64,000 nt of DNA from Paludibacteraceae bacterium (GCA_017557345.1 JAFYZR010000123.1:62001-126000); one strand, 5' to 3'; positions 36,027 to 45,664 are shown, numbered from the stretch's first letter. Program-made: numbers and translations. The notes: generated by a model not told the origin, from the letters alone.

Positions 36027-37382
36027 TTAGGACTTAATCAGTAGCCTGAAAGCATCTGTTACTTTGCGAACTGGCACTACTTCGATCGTATAGCGGGTAG
36101 TGTCTATTTTTTGGTCTGCAGGAATAAGAATCCTACGGAAACCGAGTTTCTGAGCCTCTGCTATGCGTTGCTCGATGCGATTAACAGGCCTGATCTCTCC
36201 GGCCAAGCCAACTTCGCCACAGAGGCAAGTTCCTGCATCCAGCGCGATATCCATATTACTGCTTAAAACAGCTGCAATTACCGCCAAGTCAATTGCTGGA
36301 TCTTGCACATGCAGGCCGCCGGCAATATTCAAAAAGACATCTTTCTGCAGCAATTTAAAGCCCACACGTTTCTCCAATACAGCCAGCAACATGTTAAGCC
36401 GCCGTCCTTCAAAACCCGTAGAAGAGCGTTGTGGTGTGCCGTATGCAGCAGAAGAAACCAACGCCTGCACCTCGATTAAGAAAGGCCTTACGCCTTCAAC
36501 TGCCGCAGCAATAGCGATGCCGGATAATCCTTCTCGTGCAGTAGAAAGCAGTAATTCTGATGGATTCGTCACTTCACGCAATCCATCGCCTCGCATTTCA
36601 TAGATTCCCAATTCAGAAGTAGAACCGAAACGGTTTTTCTGTGCCCGCAAAATGCGGTACATATTATGTTGATCCCCCTCAAACTGCAAAACGGTATCTA
36701 CAATATGCTCCAGCACTTTCGGTCCGGCCAATGAGCCTTCCTTATTGATATGACCGATGATGATAAAGGGTATATTTCGCGATTTCGCAAACTCAAGGAT
36801 CCGAGCGGCACATTCTCGCACTTGACTTATACTGCCAATAGTCGCATCAACGGCTTCTGTTCCTATCGTTTGAATAGAATCAATAACTACTACTTCCGGC
36901 TCCAATTCTTTGACTTGGTCAAGAATCCGCTCTAAAGATGTCTCTGAGGAAATATAAAGATTCTCTGCATTCCCCGCCAAACGTTCTGCGCGTAGCTTGA
37001 GTTGCCGGACACTCTCTTCTCCGGATGCATAGAAGGTTTTTCTTTCTCCGAGTTGCATCAGCACTTGCAACGCCAATGTTGATTTGCCGATACCCGGTTC
37101 TCCGCCCAATAGCACCAGACTTCCCGAGACTAATCCTCCGCCCAGCACACGATTCAACTCGCCATTATGCATATCAATACGCATCTCTTCGTTTGCCACA
37201 ACATCTTGCAGGCGCTGTGCTCTGCTATCGCCAAGGCTGCGTCTTTCCGCTTTTGACTTTTGCGTCTCAACTATCTCTTCTTCGTATGTTCCCCACTCGC
37301 CGCAAACAGGGCAACGGCCCAACATCTGCGGGGCTTTTGCTCCACAGGATGAACATACATATTGGATAGAAGTCTTTGCCAT
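36027..37382 (-). CDS. radA: DNA repair/recombination protein RadA
   Basis: A RecA-related ATPase that promotes branch migration in recombination. A four-cysteine zinc finger (Cys10, 13, 24, 27), Walker A GGEPGIGKSTL at about residue 92, Walker B VVIDSIQTI, the RadA-specific KNRFGSTSE, and a C-terminal Lon-like domain (about 300-451) are all present. Length 451 residues, complete. It converges with ybeY and lies 27 bases after rnz. Confidence 0.96.
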   Translation of the reverse strand: MAKTSIQYVCSSCGAKAPQMLGRCPVCGEWGTYEEEIVETQKSKAERRSLGDSRAQRLQDVVANEEMRIDMHNGELNRVLGGGLVSGSLVLLGGEPGIGKSTLALQVLMQLGERKTFYASGEESVRQLKLRAERLAGNAENLYISSETSLERILDQVKELEPEVVVIDSIQTIGTEAVDATIGSISQVRECAARILEFAKSRNIPFIIIGHINKEGSLAGPKVLEHIVDTVLQFEGDQHNMYRILRAQKNRFGSTSELGIYEMRGDGLREVTNPSELLLSTAREGLSGIAIAAAVEGVRPFLIEVQALVSSAAYGTPQRSSTGFEGRRLNMLLAVLEKRVGFKLLQKDVFLNIAGGLHVQDPAIDLAVIAAVLSSNMDIALDAGTCLCGEVGLAGEIRPVNRIEQRIAEAQKLGFRRILIPADQKIDTTRYTIEVVPVRKVTDAFRLLIKS

Positions 37383-37409
37383 TTTGATAATTCAGCAATC
37401 AGTCAGCAA

Positions 37410-38219
37410 TTAGATGTCAAATACCAGATTTTCTTCGGCGAGGAAAGTATTTTCAAACACAGGCTTTGCTTCTTGCAGGAAAAGACCATGGTCTTCTACG
37501 CGAGCGGAATAATGGCCTAAAATCAACTTACCCACATTAGCCCGTTTGGCAATCTCAGCGGCTTCAGCAGCTGTCGAGTGCTTAACCACTTTACTGCGTT
37601 CTTCATGATCCCGAAGAAACGTAGACTCATGGTAAAGTGTATCCACGCCATCGATGATAGGTACTATTTTCTCGCTATATTGCGTGTCGGAGCAGTAAGC
37701 GTAACGCTTACGCGTCTCATACTCAAAGGAGCCGTCTTCTTTCTTTACGCGATGCGTTTCTTTGAAGAGGAAACCGCAAGTCGGCACACCGTGTTTCAAC
37801 GGAATAGTCTCTACACTTACTGTTCTATCTTCAAAGATTACTTCGTGTTTACGCGGATTTATCGGATGGAAAATGATGTCATAAAGACGGTCATTAGCAT
37901 GATAGTCCAGCAAAGGCCGCAACAATTTCTCTAAATCCGGTTGCGCATATATATGCATCGGTTGTGTTCGCTTGAGCATGCCTAACGTAGTAAGCAGGCC
38001 AATCAGTCCGAAACAATGATCTCCATGCAAATGGGAAATGAAGATATTGTATAGCCGCGAAGTATGTATTCCAAGTTTCTGCATCGTCAGGACAGCGCCT
38101 TCTCCGCAATCAACAAGGAATGTTTTGTCGCTTAACTCAACCAATTGAGCAGAAGGCGAAGTCGTTTTCGTCGGCTTCGCACTTCCACAACCTAATATGG
38201 TCAGTTTGCCATTTGTCAT
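37410..38219 (-). CDS. rnz: ribonuclease Z
   Basis: A metallo-beta-lactamase endonuclease that trims tRNA 3' ends. The zinc motif HLHGDH is at residues 63-68, with AYCSDTQYSEKIVPII, a later YHESTFL block and the C-terminal GHYSARVED. At 269 residues it is shorter than the usual 300-310, mainly through a shortened exosite region, but all catalytic blocks are present. Three tRNA genes in this window lack or carry CCA, so the enzyme has both kinds of substrate. It overlaps the DUF4954 gene by 4 bases. Confidence 0.93.
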   Translation of the reverse strand: MTNGKLTILGCGSAKPTKTTSPSAQLVELSDKTFLVDCGEGAVLTMQKLGIHTSRLYNIFISHLHGDHCFGLIGLLTTLGMLKRTQPMHIYAQPDLEKLLRPLLDYHANDRLYDIIFHPINPRKHEVIFEDRTVSVETIPLKHGVPTCGFLFKETHRVKKEDGSFEYETRKRYAYCSDTQYSEKIVPIIDGVDTLYHESTFLRDHEERSKVVKHSTAAEAAEIAKRANVGKLILGHYSARVEDHGLFLQEAKPVFENTFLAEENLVFDI

Positions 38220-40198
38220 TTAATCTTCGCTAATTTAGCCAGCACACTCTCTCCAAGAGCCGATTTGCGTTCTATATGTTCGAGTACTGCCTTTACGAAA
38301 GAGTTGGACTCAAACGAACCGCGTACCTCTTCAAAATCCGCTGCCGCTTGTTGACGGTCACCATCGACACCAAAACCCGTTTGACTGTTCAAATCGAATT
38401 CTTTGCGGGCATCGTCATAAACCATTTTATCCAGCGAAACCACTGCATTTTTCCATTCCTCAACGGTCTTACGCAGTTGCTCGAGCGTTACTTGCTCAAA
38501 CTTGCAACCCCATACTTGTTCCAGTTTATCGAGTGCCCAAGTCCATTCGTAGGAGTAATAGTTCGCATGCATCTGCTCCAAACGAGTCTGAATATCATCG
38601 AGAGAAAGTGCACCTTTTTCAATATCGTTCAGCAAGCGGGTCACTTCGCTTTTAGGAGCAATCAGTCCTGCCAAATCCACCCAATCGCCTAAACCTATCT
38701 GGCTATCCGGACGCAGAGTTGCACGCAATTCATCCAGAGAATGCCAATCGCTTTTCTCAAGACGGCTAATGAGACTGTTACCGAGGAATTTCTGAATACC
38801 GATGGTATATAGATTTCTACCATGTTTAAGAGACGAATTGCGTATCTTACAGTTACGATAGCCGTATACTTCGGTATTCTCACCACTAAGAGTCTCCAGT
38901 TCATTCAACACTTCGCGTCCTTGCCACATTTTCTGTACCGTATAAGGACTCAAGAGGTTGAAGTTGATCTGGTCTAATTTATGCGGATCTTTACGGTTGT
39001 CACGTTTCGGCCATTTCTGTGCGTCACGAATCGTACCTACGGTACGAAGATTAGCTCCTGGCACCAGATAACTCTCAGAGTTATTCTCAATCAGATAAGA
39101 GAAAGGCAGTTCCGATGTATCTGCATGGTGCGTATGCCGACCCATTACGAGCGAGAAAGCACCAATCTTACTCGGCCATAAAAGATAACTGTCGGATGTT
39201 GTCTTTGCTCCGCGTTCTGCTATGCCTTGGTGAATCGGACCCAGTTTGTACATATGGTTCGACTGGTTGCTTCCCGAACCGGCATTCAAGAAAGAGAACA
39301 TTCCGGCAATCAGCAGGGTTGACTTATGGTGTGTTACGGTATAAGGACCGGCAAAGATTGCACAGGCTTCGCCGTGCATGCCTTGACAGTTACTGAAGAA
39401 TAAACTCTCTCCTGCAGAATAGTGCTTATCAAAGATACAGCCCTGACCGACAAAACACTTGTCCACCAAAGTAGAATCGCCTATTTCTACACCGGATGCG
39501 ATGATAAAGTCCGAACACTTGACACCGCTGCCCAAACGTACAGGCGCAGATTCATTGGAATTAATCGTTCCGTTTTTCAAACGACTCACACCGGTCAGTT
39601 CGGCATAATCACCCACCTTCACATTCTTTATCGAACCGCAGTTGAGGATACGCACATTATTTCCGATATAACCTATCTCCGAAGCCTGTTTCTCAGCATA
39701 TGCATCAATCATACGTTCCAACTCACGAATCATCTTCGGACGATGACGATAGAGCGTAAGGATATAAGCCAAACTAGCACTCAGTTCATTGAAGATAGGA
39801 ATCTCACGGCCTCCGCCTTCGTTCATTACCGGCACGCGCACACCATTTCCGAAAGTGGTCTTTTCATCAACCAGGATGGCGTTTACATTCTCTATACAGG
39901 TATTGTTTCCAATGTGATAATTTGCGATGTAATTATGAATGTTGTACAGATGACAATCATCGCCTATCTCACAGTTATGGAGCGTGGCATTATAAATGCC
40001 CGAGTGGATCTGTAACCCACCCGGTAAAGTAATATCACGCTTAAACGTGCCTATCTTGTTGTGCCCGGAAAAACGTGTATTATGCACGTATTGCGCATCG
40101 AAGTCTTGTGCTACTTCAACATCTGCCCAATTGGTAGCAGAACAGCCTAAAGCCTCCAGCTGCGCAATCTCTTGCGCTGTCAATGAACGAAAACTCAT
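38216..40198 (-). CDS. DUF4954 protein (left-handed beta-helix)
   Basis: A 660-residue cytoplasmic protein of the Bacteroidetes DUF4954 family. Residues 70-330 show hexapeptide-like repeats (GDDCHLYNIHNYIANYHIG, then VKVGDYAELTGVSRLKNG) that suggest a left-handed beta-helix, as in sugar acyl- or nucleotidyltransferases. The C-terminal 200 residues are helical. The central stretch has GMHGEACAIFAGPYTVTHHKSTLLIAG. The substrate and reaction are unknown. It lies 29 bases after dnaN and overlaps rnz by 4 bases. Confidence 0.85.
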   Translation of the reverse strand: MSFRSLTAQEIAQLEALGCSATNWADVEVAQDFDAQYVHNTRFSGHNKIGTFKRDITLPGGLQIHSGIYNATLHNCEIGDDCHLYNIHNYIANYHIGNNTCIENVNAILVDEKTTFGNGVRVPVMNEGGGREIPIFNELSASLAYILTLYRHRPKMIRELERMIDAYAEKQASEIGYIGNNVRILNCGSIKNVKVGDYAELTGVSRLKNGTINSNESAPVRLGSGVKCSDFIIASGVEIGDSTLVDKCFVGQGCIFDKHYSAGESLFFSNCQGMHGEACAIFAGPYTVTHHKSTLLIAGMFSFLNAGSGSNQSNHMYKLGPIHQGIAERGAKTTSDSYLLWPSKIGAFSLVMGRHTHHADTSELPFSYLIENNSESYLVPGANLRTVGTIRDAQKWPKRDNRKDPHKLDQINFNLLSPYTVQKMWQGREVLNELETLSGENTEVYGYRNCKIRNSSLKHGRNLYTIGIQKFLGNSLISRLEKSDWHSLDELRATLRPDSQIGLGDWVDLAGLIAPKSEVTRLLNDIEKGALSLDDIQTRLEQMHANYYSYEWTWALDKLEQVWGCKFEQVTLEQLRKTVEEWKNAVVSLDKMVYDDARKEFDLNSQTGFGVDGDRQQAAADFEEVRGSFESNSFVKAVLEHIERKSALGESVLAKLAKIK

Positions 40199-40227
40199 AC
40201 TGTTAACTTTTTATCGTTAACCCGCAA

Positions 40228-41352
40228 TCAGTCATTCAAAAGCATCGGCATGAGAAGCATAAGAACATCTTCGTTCTCTTCATTCTCTGCCGGGAGAATC
40301 AAACCTGCGCGAGCAGGATCTGCCAACTTCAGTTGAACGTCATCAGAAGCGATGGATGAGAGCAGATCGATAAGGAACGGAGCCTTGAAACCGATAGCCA
40401 TCGGTGTGCCGCTATAATCGCAATTGATGGTCTCCTCTGCGCTCGTTGAGAAATCGATGTCTTGTGCAGAAATCTTGATTTGATTCTCGCTCAAAGCCAA
40501 ACGCAACTGGGCGGTTCCGTTGTTAGCGAATACAGCCACGCGCTTGCAAGCATTAATCATCGTTTGACGGTCAACCGTAACGATATTCTGGTTGCCTTGC
40601 GGAATAACGGCATTGTAATTCGGGAAACGGCCCTCTATCTGACGGCATACGATAATGGTAGAGCCAAACTCAAAGCGGGCATTCTTTTGACCAAAGGCAA
40701 TTTTAACCTCATTTTCCTCTTTCGAAAGCAGGTTCTTTAGCAATGAAGCAGGCTTCTTAGGAAGAATGAAACTTGCAGCAACGCCAGTCTGCGCAGCGGT
40801 GTTAGAATAACGAACCAGGCGATGAGCGTCAGTAGCCACCATCGTCACTTTATCTTCTGCTATATCGAAGAAGATACCATTCATCACAGGACGCAAATCA
40901 TCATCTGCGGTGCAGAAAATCGTTTTCTCGATAGCACTCTGAAGAATGCCTGCCGGAAGATTGATTTGACGAACATCAGCCTCTACTTGCGGCATTTCGG
41001 GATACTCGTTACCATTAACGCCTACAAACGAATAAGTACCGTTCTGGCTAACCATGCTAACGGCAAAATTATTCTCATCAATAGTGAATGCCAATGGCTG
41101 CTCGCTGAATTCCTTAAGAGTCTCCAGCAACAGTTTGGCAGCCGAAGCCACTTTTCCTGCGCCCTCTACGCCTTCTACTTCTACAGAAGTGCGGATGGTT
41201 GTCTCGCCATCTGATGCGGTTAATTTCAATTCATTGCCGGACAATTCAAACAGCACATCGTCCAAGATAGGCAGGGCATTTTTACTGTTAATAACGCGGG
41301 TTACAGCCTGTAATTGCGAAAAGAGTTTAGAACTCGAAATAGTGAATTTCAT
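40228..41352 (-). CDS. dnaN: DNA polymerase III sliding clamp (beta subunit)
   Basis: The ring-shaped clamp that holds DNA polymerases on DNA. The start MKFTISSSKLFSQLQAVTRVI, the middle domain (GVNGNEYPEMPQ), and the C-terminal domain ending VLMLLMPMLLND with the usual hydrophobic tail are present. Length 374 residues, three clamp repeats. It has its own promoter and leads dnaN-DUF4954-rnz-radA. dnaA and gyrB are not adjacent. Confidence 0.97.
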   Translation of the reverse strand: MKFTISSSKLFSQLQAVTRVINSKNALPILDDVLFELSGNELKLTASDGETTIRTSVEVEGVEGAGKVASAAKLLLETLKEFSEQPLAFTIDENNFAVSMVSQNGTYSFVGVNGNEYPEMPQVEADVRQINLPAGILQSAIEKTIFCTADDDLRPVMNGIFFDIAEDKVTMVATDAHRLVRYSNTAAQTGVAASFILPKKPASLLKNLLSKEENEVKIAFGQKNARFEFGSTIIVCRQIEGRFPNYNAVIPQGNQNIVTVDRQTMINACKRVAVFANNGTAQLRLALSENQIKISAQDIDFSTSAEETINCDYSGTPMAIGFKAPFLIDLLSSIASDDVQLKLADPARAGLILPAENEENEDVLMLLMPMLLND

Positions 41353-41410
41353 ATACGTATATTTTTTTGTGTTTATGCAATTTTTAATTGTATTTCGTAC
41401 AATTAGCGCA

Positions 41411-41442
41411 CAAAATTACAAAAAAAATCTGACATACGCAAA
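41411..41442 (-). promoter_or_regulatory. dnaN promoter
   Basis: On the minus strand, -33 TTTG (41439-41442) and -7 TAATTTTG (41411-41418) are 20 bases apart. The -33 box is extended to TTTGCGTATGTCAGA, a 15-base word nearly identical to that at the fic promoter and at the promoter downstream of fic. Confidence 0.8.
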
Positions 41443-41483
41443 TTTTTTTTGCAAATTAGTTCATTTTCATACGAAAATGTTCC

Positions 41484-42815
41484 TTAATTCAAGCGTTTAC
41501 CGGTAATTTGCAGTTCGCCGAGTTGCAAGAACTTGCCTTTTTGAGGTTTGCCGTTAGAGTCATACCAAGGCAATATACGGAGATGTATGATCTGTCCGGC
41601 AGGAACCAGAACAGGCTGATTCAATGTAATGGTTACCTTCTTGTTTTTAGGCAAAGCCGTATTCTCGTAAATCGTTGTAACGCCCGAAAATTGATCTCCG
41701 AAACCGTAGTTAATATGCATATTCATTCCGGATCCGCCTTTGGCGCGTACAGAAAGCGTAATTGTCTCTATCACAAGACCCTTTTTCGGCTCAGCAGCAA
41801 TGGTATATTCGATGTAACGATTAGCCACTTCGTCTATTTCGCCGGCAGGCCACAGACAGTCCGTTGGTGCATAACCGTTCTTATGCTTTTTCATATTCTG
41901 AACACCAAATACCGAACACGGAATATTAAAAGGCGTACCTTTGGCTTCAAAAGCGGCTTGTCGGCCTTTCTCTTCAATGCGTTGAGCATAGGTATCATAT
42001 TCTTCTTTGGAAGGAAAATCCATCCATGCTTGCATTTCCTGCAAGAGCGGTTCTTGGCTGATTAAGTTATATGCCAGTGTAGCCACCATCATACCGCCTT
42101 CGGCGGAAGTATGCGTTTTATCGCCACAATTGAAATAATGCGCCATACAGTAATCTTTGCCTTGCCGTTCTAAGAATTCCTGGCTGGCCGCAGTCATATC
42201 GAGGAACGGCACCCACATATCCGCGGCCACCTGCTGCATGGATTTGACGTAATCTTTGTTTTCTGCCAATTTATGCCGCCCTTCGTCGTTAATCTTGCCC
42301 TCTTTGAAGTAAGCGCGACAAAGAGGAGACATCAGTATCGGTGTAATGCCGTATTCCCTGGCCTCATTGACAAATTTGAACAGATATTCTTTGTAGGTTG
42401 TATTAGGTTCTGTTCCGCGCAAATCGCTCAATGTGTCCTTGCCTTCCGCACGCAATTTGGCATTCTGCACATACACATCTTCGCCTTTGCATTTCTCATC
42501 ATTATGGGCGAACTGAATAATCAAATAATCGCCCGTATGGAATTGTTTTTTTACAGAAGGCCAGAGATTGGCCGTTTCATAGAAAGTGCGTGTCGAAGCG
42601 CCTGATTTGCCACAATTGACCACTTCCACGGAATCGGGATTGAAGAAAGCCTGCAAGTACATTCCCCATCCGCGTTTAGGGGTGGCTGCGGGCTTATAAT
42701 CCGACATCGTACTATCTCCGATAGTAAACACACGTCGTTTAGCCGCATCGGCGGGCGTAAAAATAGCTGTGCTAAAACAGCAGATGACAAAGACAATAAT
42801 GCCTAAGCGTTTCAT
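41484..42815 (-). CDS. exported SGNH acetylesterase, rhamnogalacturonan-acetylesterase type
   Basis: A 443-residue exported esterase. The signal peptide ends near ADAAK. The SGNH blocks are in order: FTIGDSTMSDY (nucleophile Ser), NCGKSGASTRTF (Gly), IIQFAHNDEK (Asn) and CGDKTHTSAEG (Asp/His). This matches CE12-type rhamnogalacturonan acetylesterases, which deacetylate pectin. A C-terminal beta domain (about residues 300-443) may bind substrate. It is translationally coupled to the RluA gene by a 4-base overlap. It pairs functionally with the GH28 enzyme at 8-9.7 kb. Confidence 0.87.
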   Translation of the reverse strand: MKRLGIIVFVICCFSTAIFTPADAAKRRVFTIGDSTMSDYKPAATPKRGWGMYLQAFFNPDSVEVVNCGKSGASTRTFYETANLWPSVKKQFHTGDYLIIQFAHNDEKCKGEDVYVQNAKLRAEGKDTLSDLRGTEPNTTYKEYLFKFVNEAREYGITPILMSPLCRAYFKEGKINDEGRHKLAENKDYVKSMQQVAADMWVPFLDMTAASQEFLERQGKDYCMAHYFNCGDKTHTSAEGGMMVATLAYNLISQEPLLQEMQAWMDFPSKEEYDTYAQRIEEKGRQAAFEAKGTPFNIPCSVFGVQNMKKHKNGYAPTDCLWPAGEIDEVANRYIEYTIAAEPKKGLVIETITLSVRAKGGSGMNMHINYGFGDQFSGVTTIYENTALPKNKKVTITLNQPVLVPAGQIIHLRILPWYDSNGKPQKGKFLQLGELQITGKRLN

Positions 42816-43711
42816 ACAAGCACTCTATTGAACTCTTTCGGCACAGGACTCTCAAAACGAATGGTTTTCTCCGTTACAGGATGTATGAAAGCCAGCACTT
42901 TTGCATGCAGGCAAAGCCGGTCAATAGGCGAATATTCATTGCCGTGACCATACTTGCGGTCTCCGACAACAGGACAACCTTTTGATGCCAGATGCACACG
43001 AATCTGGTTCGTACGGCCGGTTTCCAGATGCAGTTCCACGAGGGAATATTGTCCATCTGCCGACGTCCGTAGCACCTTATAGTTCGTTATTGCTATATCG
43101 CCGCCATCATCGACGGGCGAGGAATATACAACGGCATTGCGTTTATCTTCGGTCAGCCAAGTCGTTATTTTGCCTTCGCGGGGCTCAAGCGAACCCTCTG
43201 CTAGTGCAATATATGTTCGCTCCGTAACCAATTCCCGCCAATAGGTGCGCATATACTGCTGTAACTCCTGCGAACGGGCAAAAACAAGCAGTCCCGATGT
43301 CTCGCGGTCCAGACGATGCACCACGTAGATACCTGCGCGTGCGTTCTGTTTTTTTACATACGCACGTAGAATCGAATAAGCGGTTGTCTCTGAACTTCCG
43401 GGAGTAGCAGCAACTGTCAGCAAACCGGGTTGTTTATTGACCACTATCAAATCATCGTCCTCATAAACGATACGCAGTTTAGGATGCGTCAGTTGAGTAT
43501 TTCCGCGGCCGGAAGAAACGGTTACTACATCGCCTGCTTTGAGTTGAAAATCATGGCGGGTCTGTATCGCATTACCCACCTTAACACGCCGCTGGCCAAG
43601 CAGCTGTTTAACGGATGAACGAGCCATGCCGCCCATCTTTGCGATGAGAAAATCCATTAACGCGGCAGGTTCTGCCACCTTTAATATTGTATCTGCTTTA
43701 CGTTTAATCAT
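42812..43711 (-). CDS. RluA-family rRNA/tRNA pseudouridine synthase
   Basis: A 299-residue pseudouridine synthase. An N-terminal S4 RNA-binding domain (LLGQRRVKVGNAIQTRHDFQLKAGD) is followed by the catalytic domain with YVVHRLDRETSGLLVFARS (catalytic Asp near residue 140) and the late GRTNQIRVHLASKGCPVVGDRKYG. Which uridine is modified (RluC/RluD-like) cannot be decided. It overlaps both neighbours by 4 bases. Confidence 0.93.
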   Translation of the reverse strand: MIKRKADTILKVAEPAALMDFLIAKMGGMARSSVKQLLGQRRVKVGNAIQTRHDFQLKAGDVVTVSSGRGNTQLTHPKLRIVYEDDDLIVVNKQPGLLTVAATPGSSETTAYSILRAYVKKQNARAGIYVVHRLDRETSGLLVFARSQELQQYMRTYWRELVTERTYIALAEGSLEPREGKITTWLTEDKRNAVVYSSPVDDGGDIAITNYKVLRTSADGQYSLVELHLETGRTNQIRVHLASKGCPVVGDRKYGHGNEYSPIDRLCLHAKVLAFIHPVTEKTIRFESPVPKEFNRVLV

Positions 43712-44472
43712 TTCTTAAAGAACGGAGCTGCCCAATATCTATTCTCGGGTTTAGTCGCCTTAACCCATGCCACACAAGCCATTCCGTTGATGACAAGGAA
43801 GAAAGTAAACAAAACGATGGAGAACGGATTGCGTATGATGATGAAAAGTCCTATACCGGCAAGACTATAAATAATCCAGTAGATCCAAGAGTCCGTCTTG
43901 CGGTAAATAAGCCAATAGTTGGCGAGGAAAGACGACGATATAAGCAAACCACTCAATAGTTTGATGAGCATATTATCCAACAAACCATTGCGCTGGAAGG
44001 CATAAGTTACCAATATATAATCGCCCAAGGTAATAAACACCAGCAATGCAATCGACAGCATTAAACGCGGCGTATCCAAGAATTTCGGTTCAAAACTTGC
44101 GCCTCCTTCACCTTTATTTCGACTCCATTTATAGATGGACATCAACTGGAATGGGATAAAGACAAAGAAGAACAAGAAAGCGCTGTCGATGCCTTTTGGC
44201 TCTTGCAGCAAGAACTGAATACCTAGCAGGATGGACATAATGATGCCGGCAAAGAAACCTGTATAGTTTTGCGGATCACGCACGGTAAGAATATACGCGA
44301 CGCCAATGATAGAAGCAGGGATGCCTACTACCCAGGCAGGGTCGTTCCATTTAAGAAGGGCAACAGAGGGGAAAATCATTTCCGCCAGCCATAACAAGCC
44401 CAATAAAGCGCCAAAGAGAATAATGGAGATAATTGTGTTGCGGCCAAGGGCGCGCCATAAGATGCTTTGCAT
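43708..44472 (-). CDS. membrane protein resembling PnuC nicotinamide riboside transporters
   Basis: A 254-residue integral membrane protein with about seven helices. The block SFLANYWLIYRKTDSWIYWIIYSLAGIG near residue 180, followed by a short last helix, resembles PnuC, which imports nicotinamide riboside for NAD synthesis by facilitated diffusion. An alternative is an unassigned seven-helix family. No NadR-type kinase or NAD riboswitch is adjacent. It starts a three-gene overlapping set with the RluA and acetylesterase genes. Confidence 0.6.
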   Translation of the reverse strand: MQSILWRALGRNTIISIILFGALLGLLWLAEMIFPSVALLKWNDPAWVVGIPASIIGVAYILTVRDPQNYTGFFAGIIMSILLGIQFLLQEPKGIDSAFLFFFVFIPFQLMSIYKWSRNKGEGGASFEPKFLDTPRLMLSIALLVFITLGDYILVTYAFQRNGLLDNMLIKLLSGLLISSSFLANYWLIYRKTDSWIYWIIYSLAGIGLFIIIRNPFSIVLFTFFLVINGMACVAWVKATKPENRYWAAPFFKK

Positions 44473-44517
44473 GTTAAGAAGTCGCTTCGCGACGTTAAAA
44501 GGTTAAATTGTTATTCA

Positions 44518-44556
44518 AAAAACAACAAGGGGCAAGCACATGCCTGCCCCTTGATA
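44518..44556 (-). terminator. rho-independent terminator after rpmE2
   Basis: CAAGGGGCA (44526-44534) and TGCCCCTTG (44545-44553) form a perfect 9-bp GC-rich stem. Downstream in the minus direction is TTGTTTTTTG. It ends the ribosomal protein operon just before the PnuC-like gene. Confidence 0.9.
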
Positions 44557-44566
44557 GTTCGCAAGA

Positions 44567-44821
44567 TTACTTGCGAGTACGATTTCCGTAACGAGACATG
44601 AATTTGTCTACGCGACCAGCGGTGTCCACCAATTTGGACTTGCCGGTATAGAACGGGTGACTCGTGTTAGAGATCTCAAGCTTGATAAGCGGATACTTAA
44701 CGCCGTCAATCTCGATGCTGTCCTTCGTAGCTGCGGTAGAGCGGCTGAAGAACTGAGTACCGTCAGACATATCTTTGAAAACTACAACGCGGTAGTTATC
44801 CGGATGAATTCCTTTTTTCAT
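44567..44821 (-). CDS. rpmE2: 50S ribosomal protein L31, type B
   Basis: An 84-residue L31 of the zinc-free B type: it begins MKKGIHPDNYRVVVFKDMSDG, contains SNTSHPFYTGKSKLVDTAGRVDKF, and has no CxxC zinc pairs. It lies 109 bases after rplI with a structured leader between them, and is followed by a strong terminator. Confidence 0.96.
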   Translation of the reverse strand: MKKGIHPDNYRVVVFKDMSDGTQFFSRSTAATKDSIEIDGVKYPLIKLEISNTSHPFYTGKSKLVDTAGRVDKFMSRYGNRTRK

Positions 44822-44859
44822 AATTTAAATTGAAATTTAAATTCTGGAGCTTCGACTTC

Positions 44860-44890
44860 GCCGAGTTGCGTAAGCGAGCTTACACTCGAC
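44860..44890 (-). promoter_or_regulatory. structured leader upstream of rpmE2
   Basis: The 109-base gap between rplI and rpmE2 holds a nested hairpin: CGAGT/ACTCG outer arms (44862-44866, 44884-44888) around GTAAGC-GA-GCTTAC with a 3-base bulge. No T run follows, so it is not an ordinary terminator. It may be a processing site or a protein-binding leader that sets L31 output. Function is inferred only. Confidence 0.4.
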
Positions 44891-44930
44891 TAGCACGAAC
44901 CTTCATATTTACGGTTAATACTCTAGTTAA

Positions 44931-45374
44931 TTATTCAGCTACTACGTTTAGCTTGATGTCAGCTTTTACTTCACGATGGAGGCGTGCCTGTGCGGTATAC
45001 TCACCCAGTTGCTTAATCGGCTCAACCAGTGTAATCACTTTCTTGTCGATGTTAATCTCTTGCGCAGCAAGTGCGTCAGCGATGTTAGCTGTGGTAACTG
45101 TACCGAAGATCTTTCCGTCCTCGTTTGCTTTAGCTTTTACTTCGATTACTGTTTCTGCGAGTTTAGCAGCAAGAGCCTCAGCGTCTGCGAGTTGTTTAGC
45201 CAGTTTGTGAGCCTGTTGTTTCAGGTTCTCTGCCAGTTGTTTCTTGTTAGCCTCGTTAGCGATGATAGCCAGTTTCTGCGGGAGCAGATAGTTACGTCCG
45301 TAGCCGTCACGAACTTTTACGATGTCGTTCTTGAAACCCAGATTAGCCAGGTCTTGAATAAGAATCACTTCCAT
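44931..45374 (-). CDS. rplI: 50S ribosomal protein L9
   Basis: A 147-residue L9: N-terminal MEVILIQDLANLGFKNDIVKVRDGYGRNYLLPQ binds 23S rRNA, a long helix (about 40-75) links to the C-terminal domain. It stands in the conserved order rpsF-rpsR-rplI, 23 bases after rpsR. Confidence 0.97.
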   Translation of the reverse strand: MEVILIQDLANLGFKNDIVKVRDGYGRNYLLPQKLAIIANEANKKQLAENLKQQAHKLAKQLADAEALAAKLAETVIEVKAKANEDGKIFGTVTTANIADALAAQEINIDKKVITLVEPIKQLGEYTAQARLHREVKADIKLNVVAE

Positions 45375-45397
45375 TTCTTTTCCTTTCTTTTAGTGGG

Positions 45398-45664
45398 TTA
45401 TTTCATCATATCGGTTACGTAAGGCAGCAGAGCCAGGTGGCGTGCTTTCTTTACGGCCTGAGCAACTTTGCGTTGGAACTTCAGAGAAGTACCGGTGATA
45501 CGGCGCGGCAGAATCTTACCTTGCTCGTTGAGGAACTTCTTGAGGAACTCAGGATCTTTGTAATCGATGTACTTGATACCGCTTTTCTTGAAACGGCAGT
45601 ACTTTTTCTTCTTCTGATCCGAACCTTGCGGAGTCAGATAGCGGATGTCGTCATTCTGTGTCAT
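45398..45664 (-). CDS. rpsR: 30S ribosomal protein S18
   Basis: An 88-residue S18 with [17 protein letters not shown] and [21 protein letters not shown]. It pairs with S6 on the platform of the small subunit and is encoded two bases after rpsF. Confidence 0.97.
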   Translation of the reverse strand: MTQNDDIRYLTPQGSDQKKKKYCRFKKSGIKYIDYKDPEFLKKFLNEQGKILPRRITGTSLKFQRKVAQAVKKARHLALLPYVTDMMK

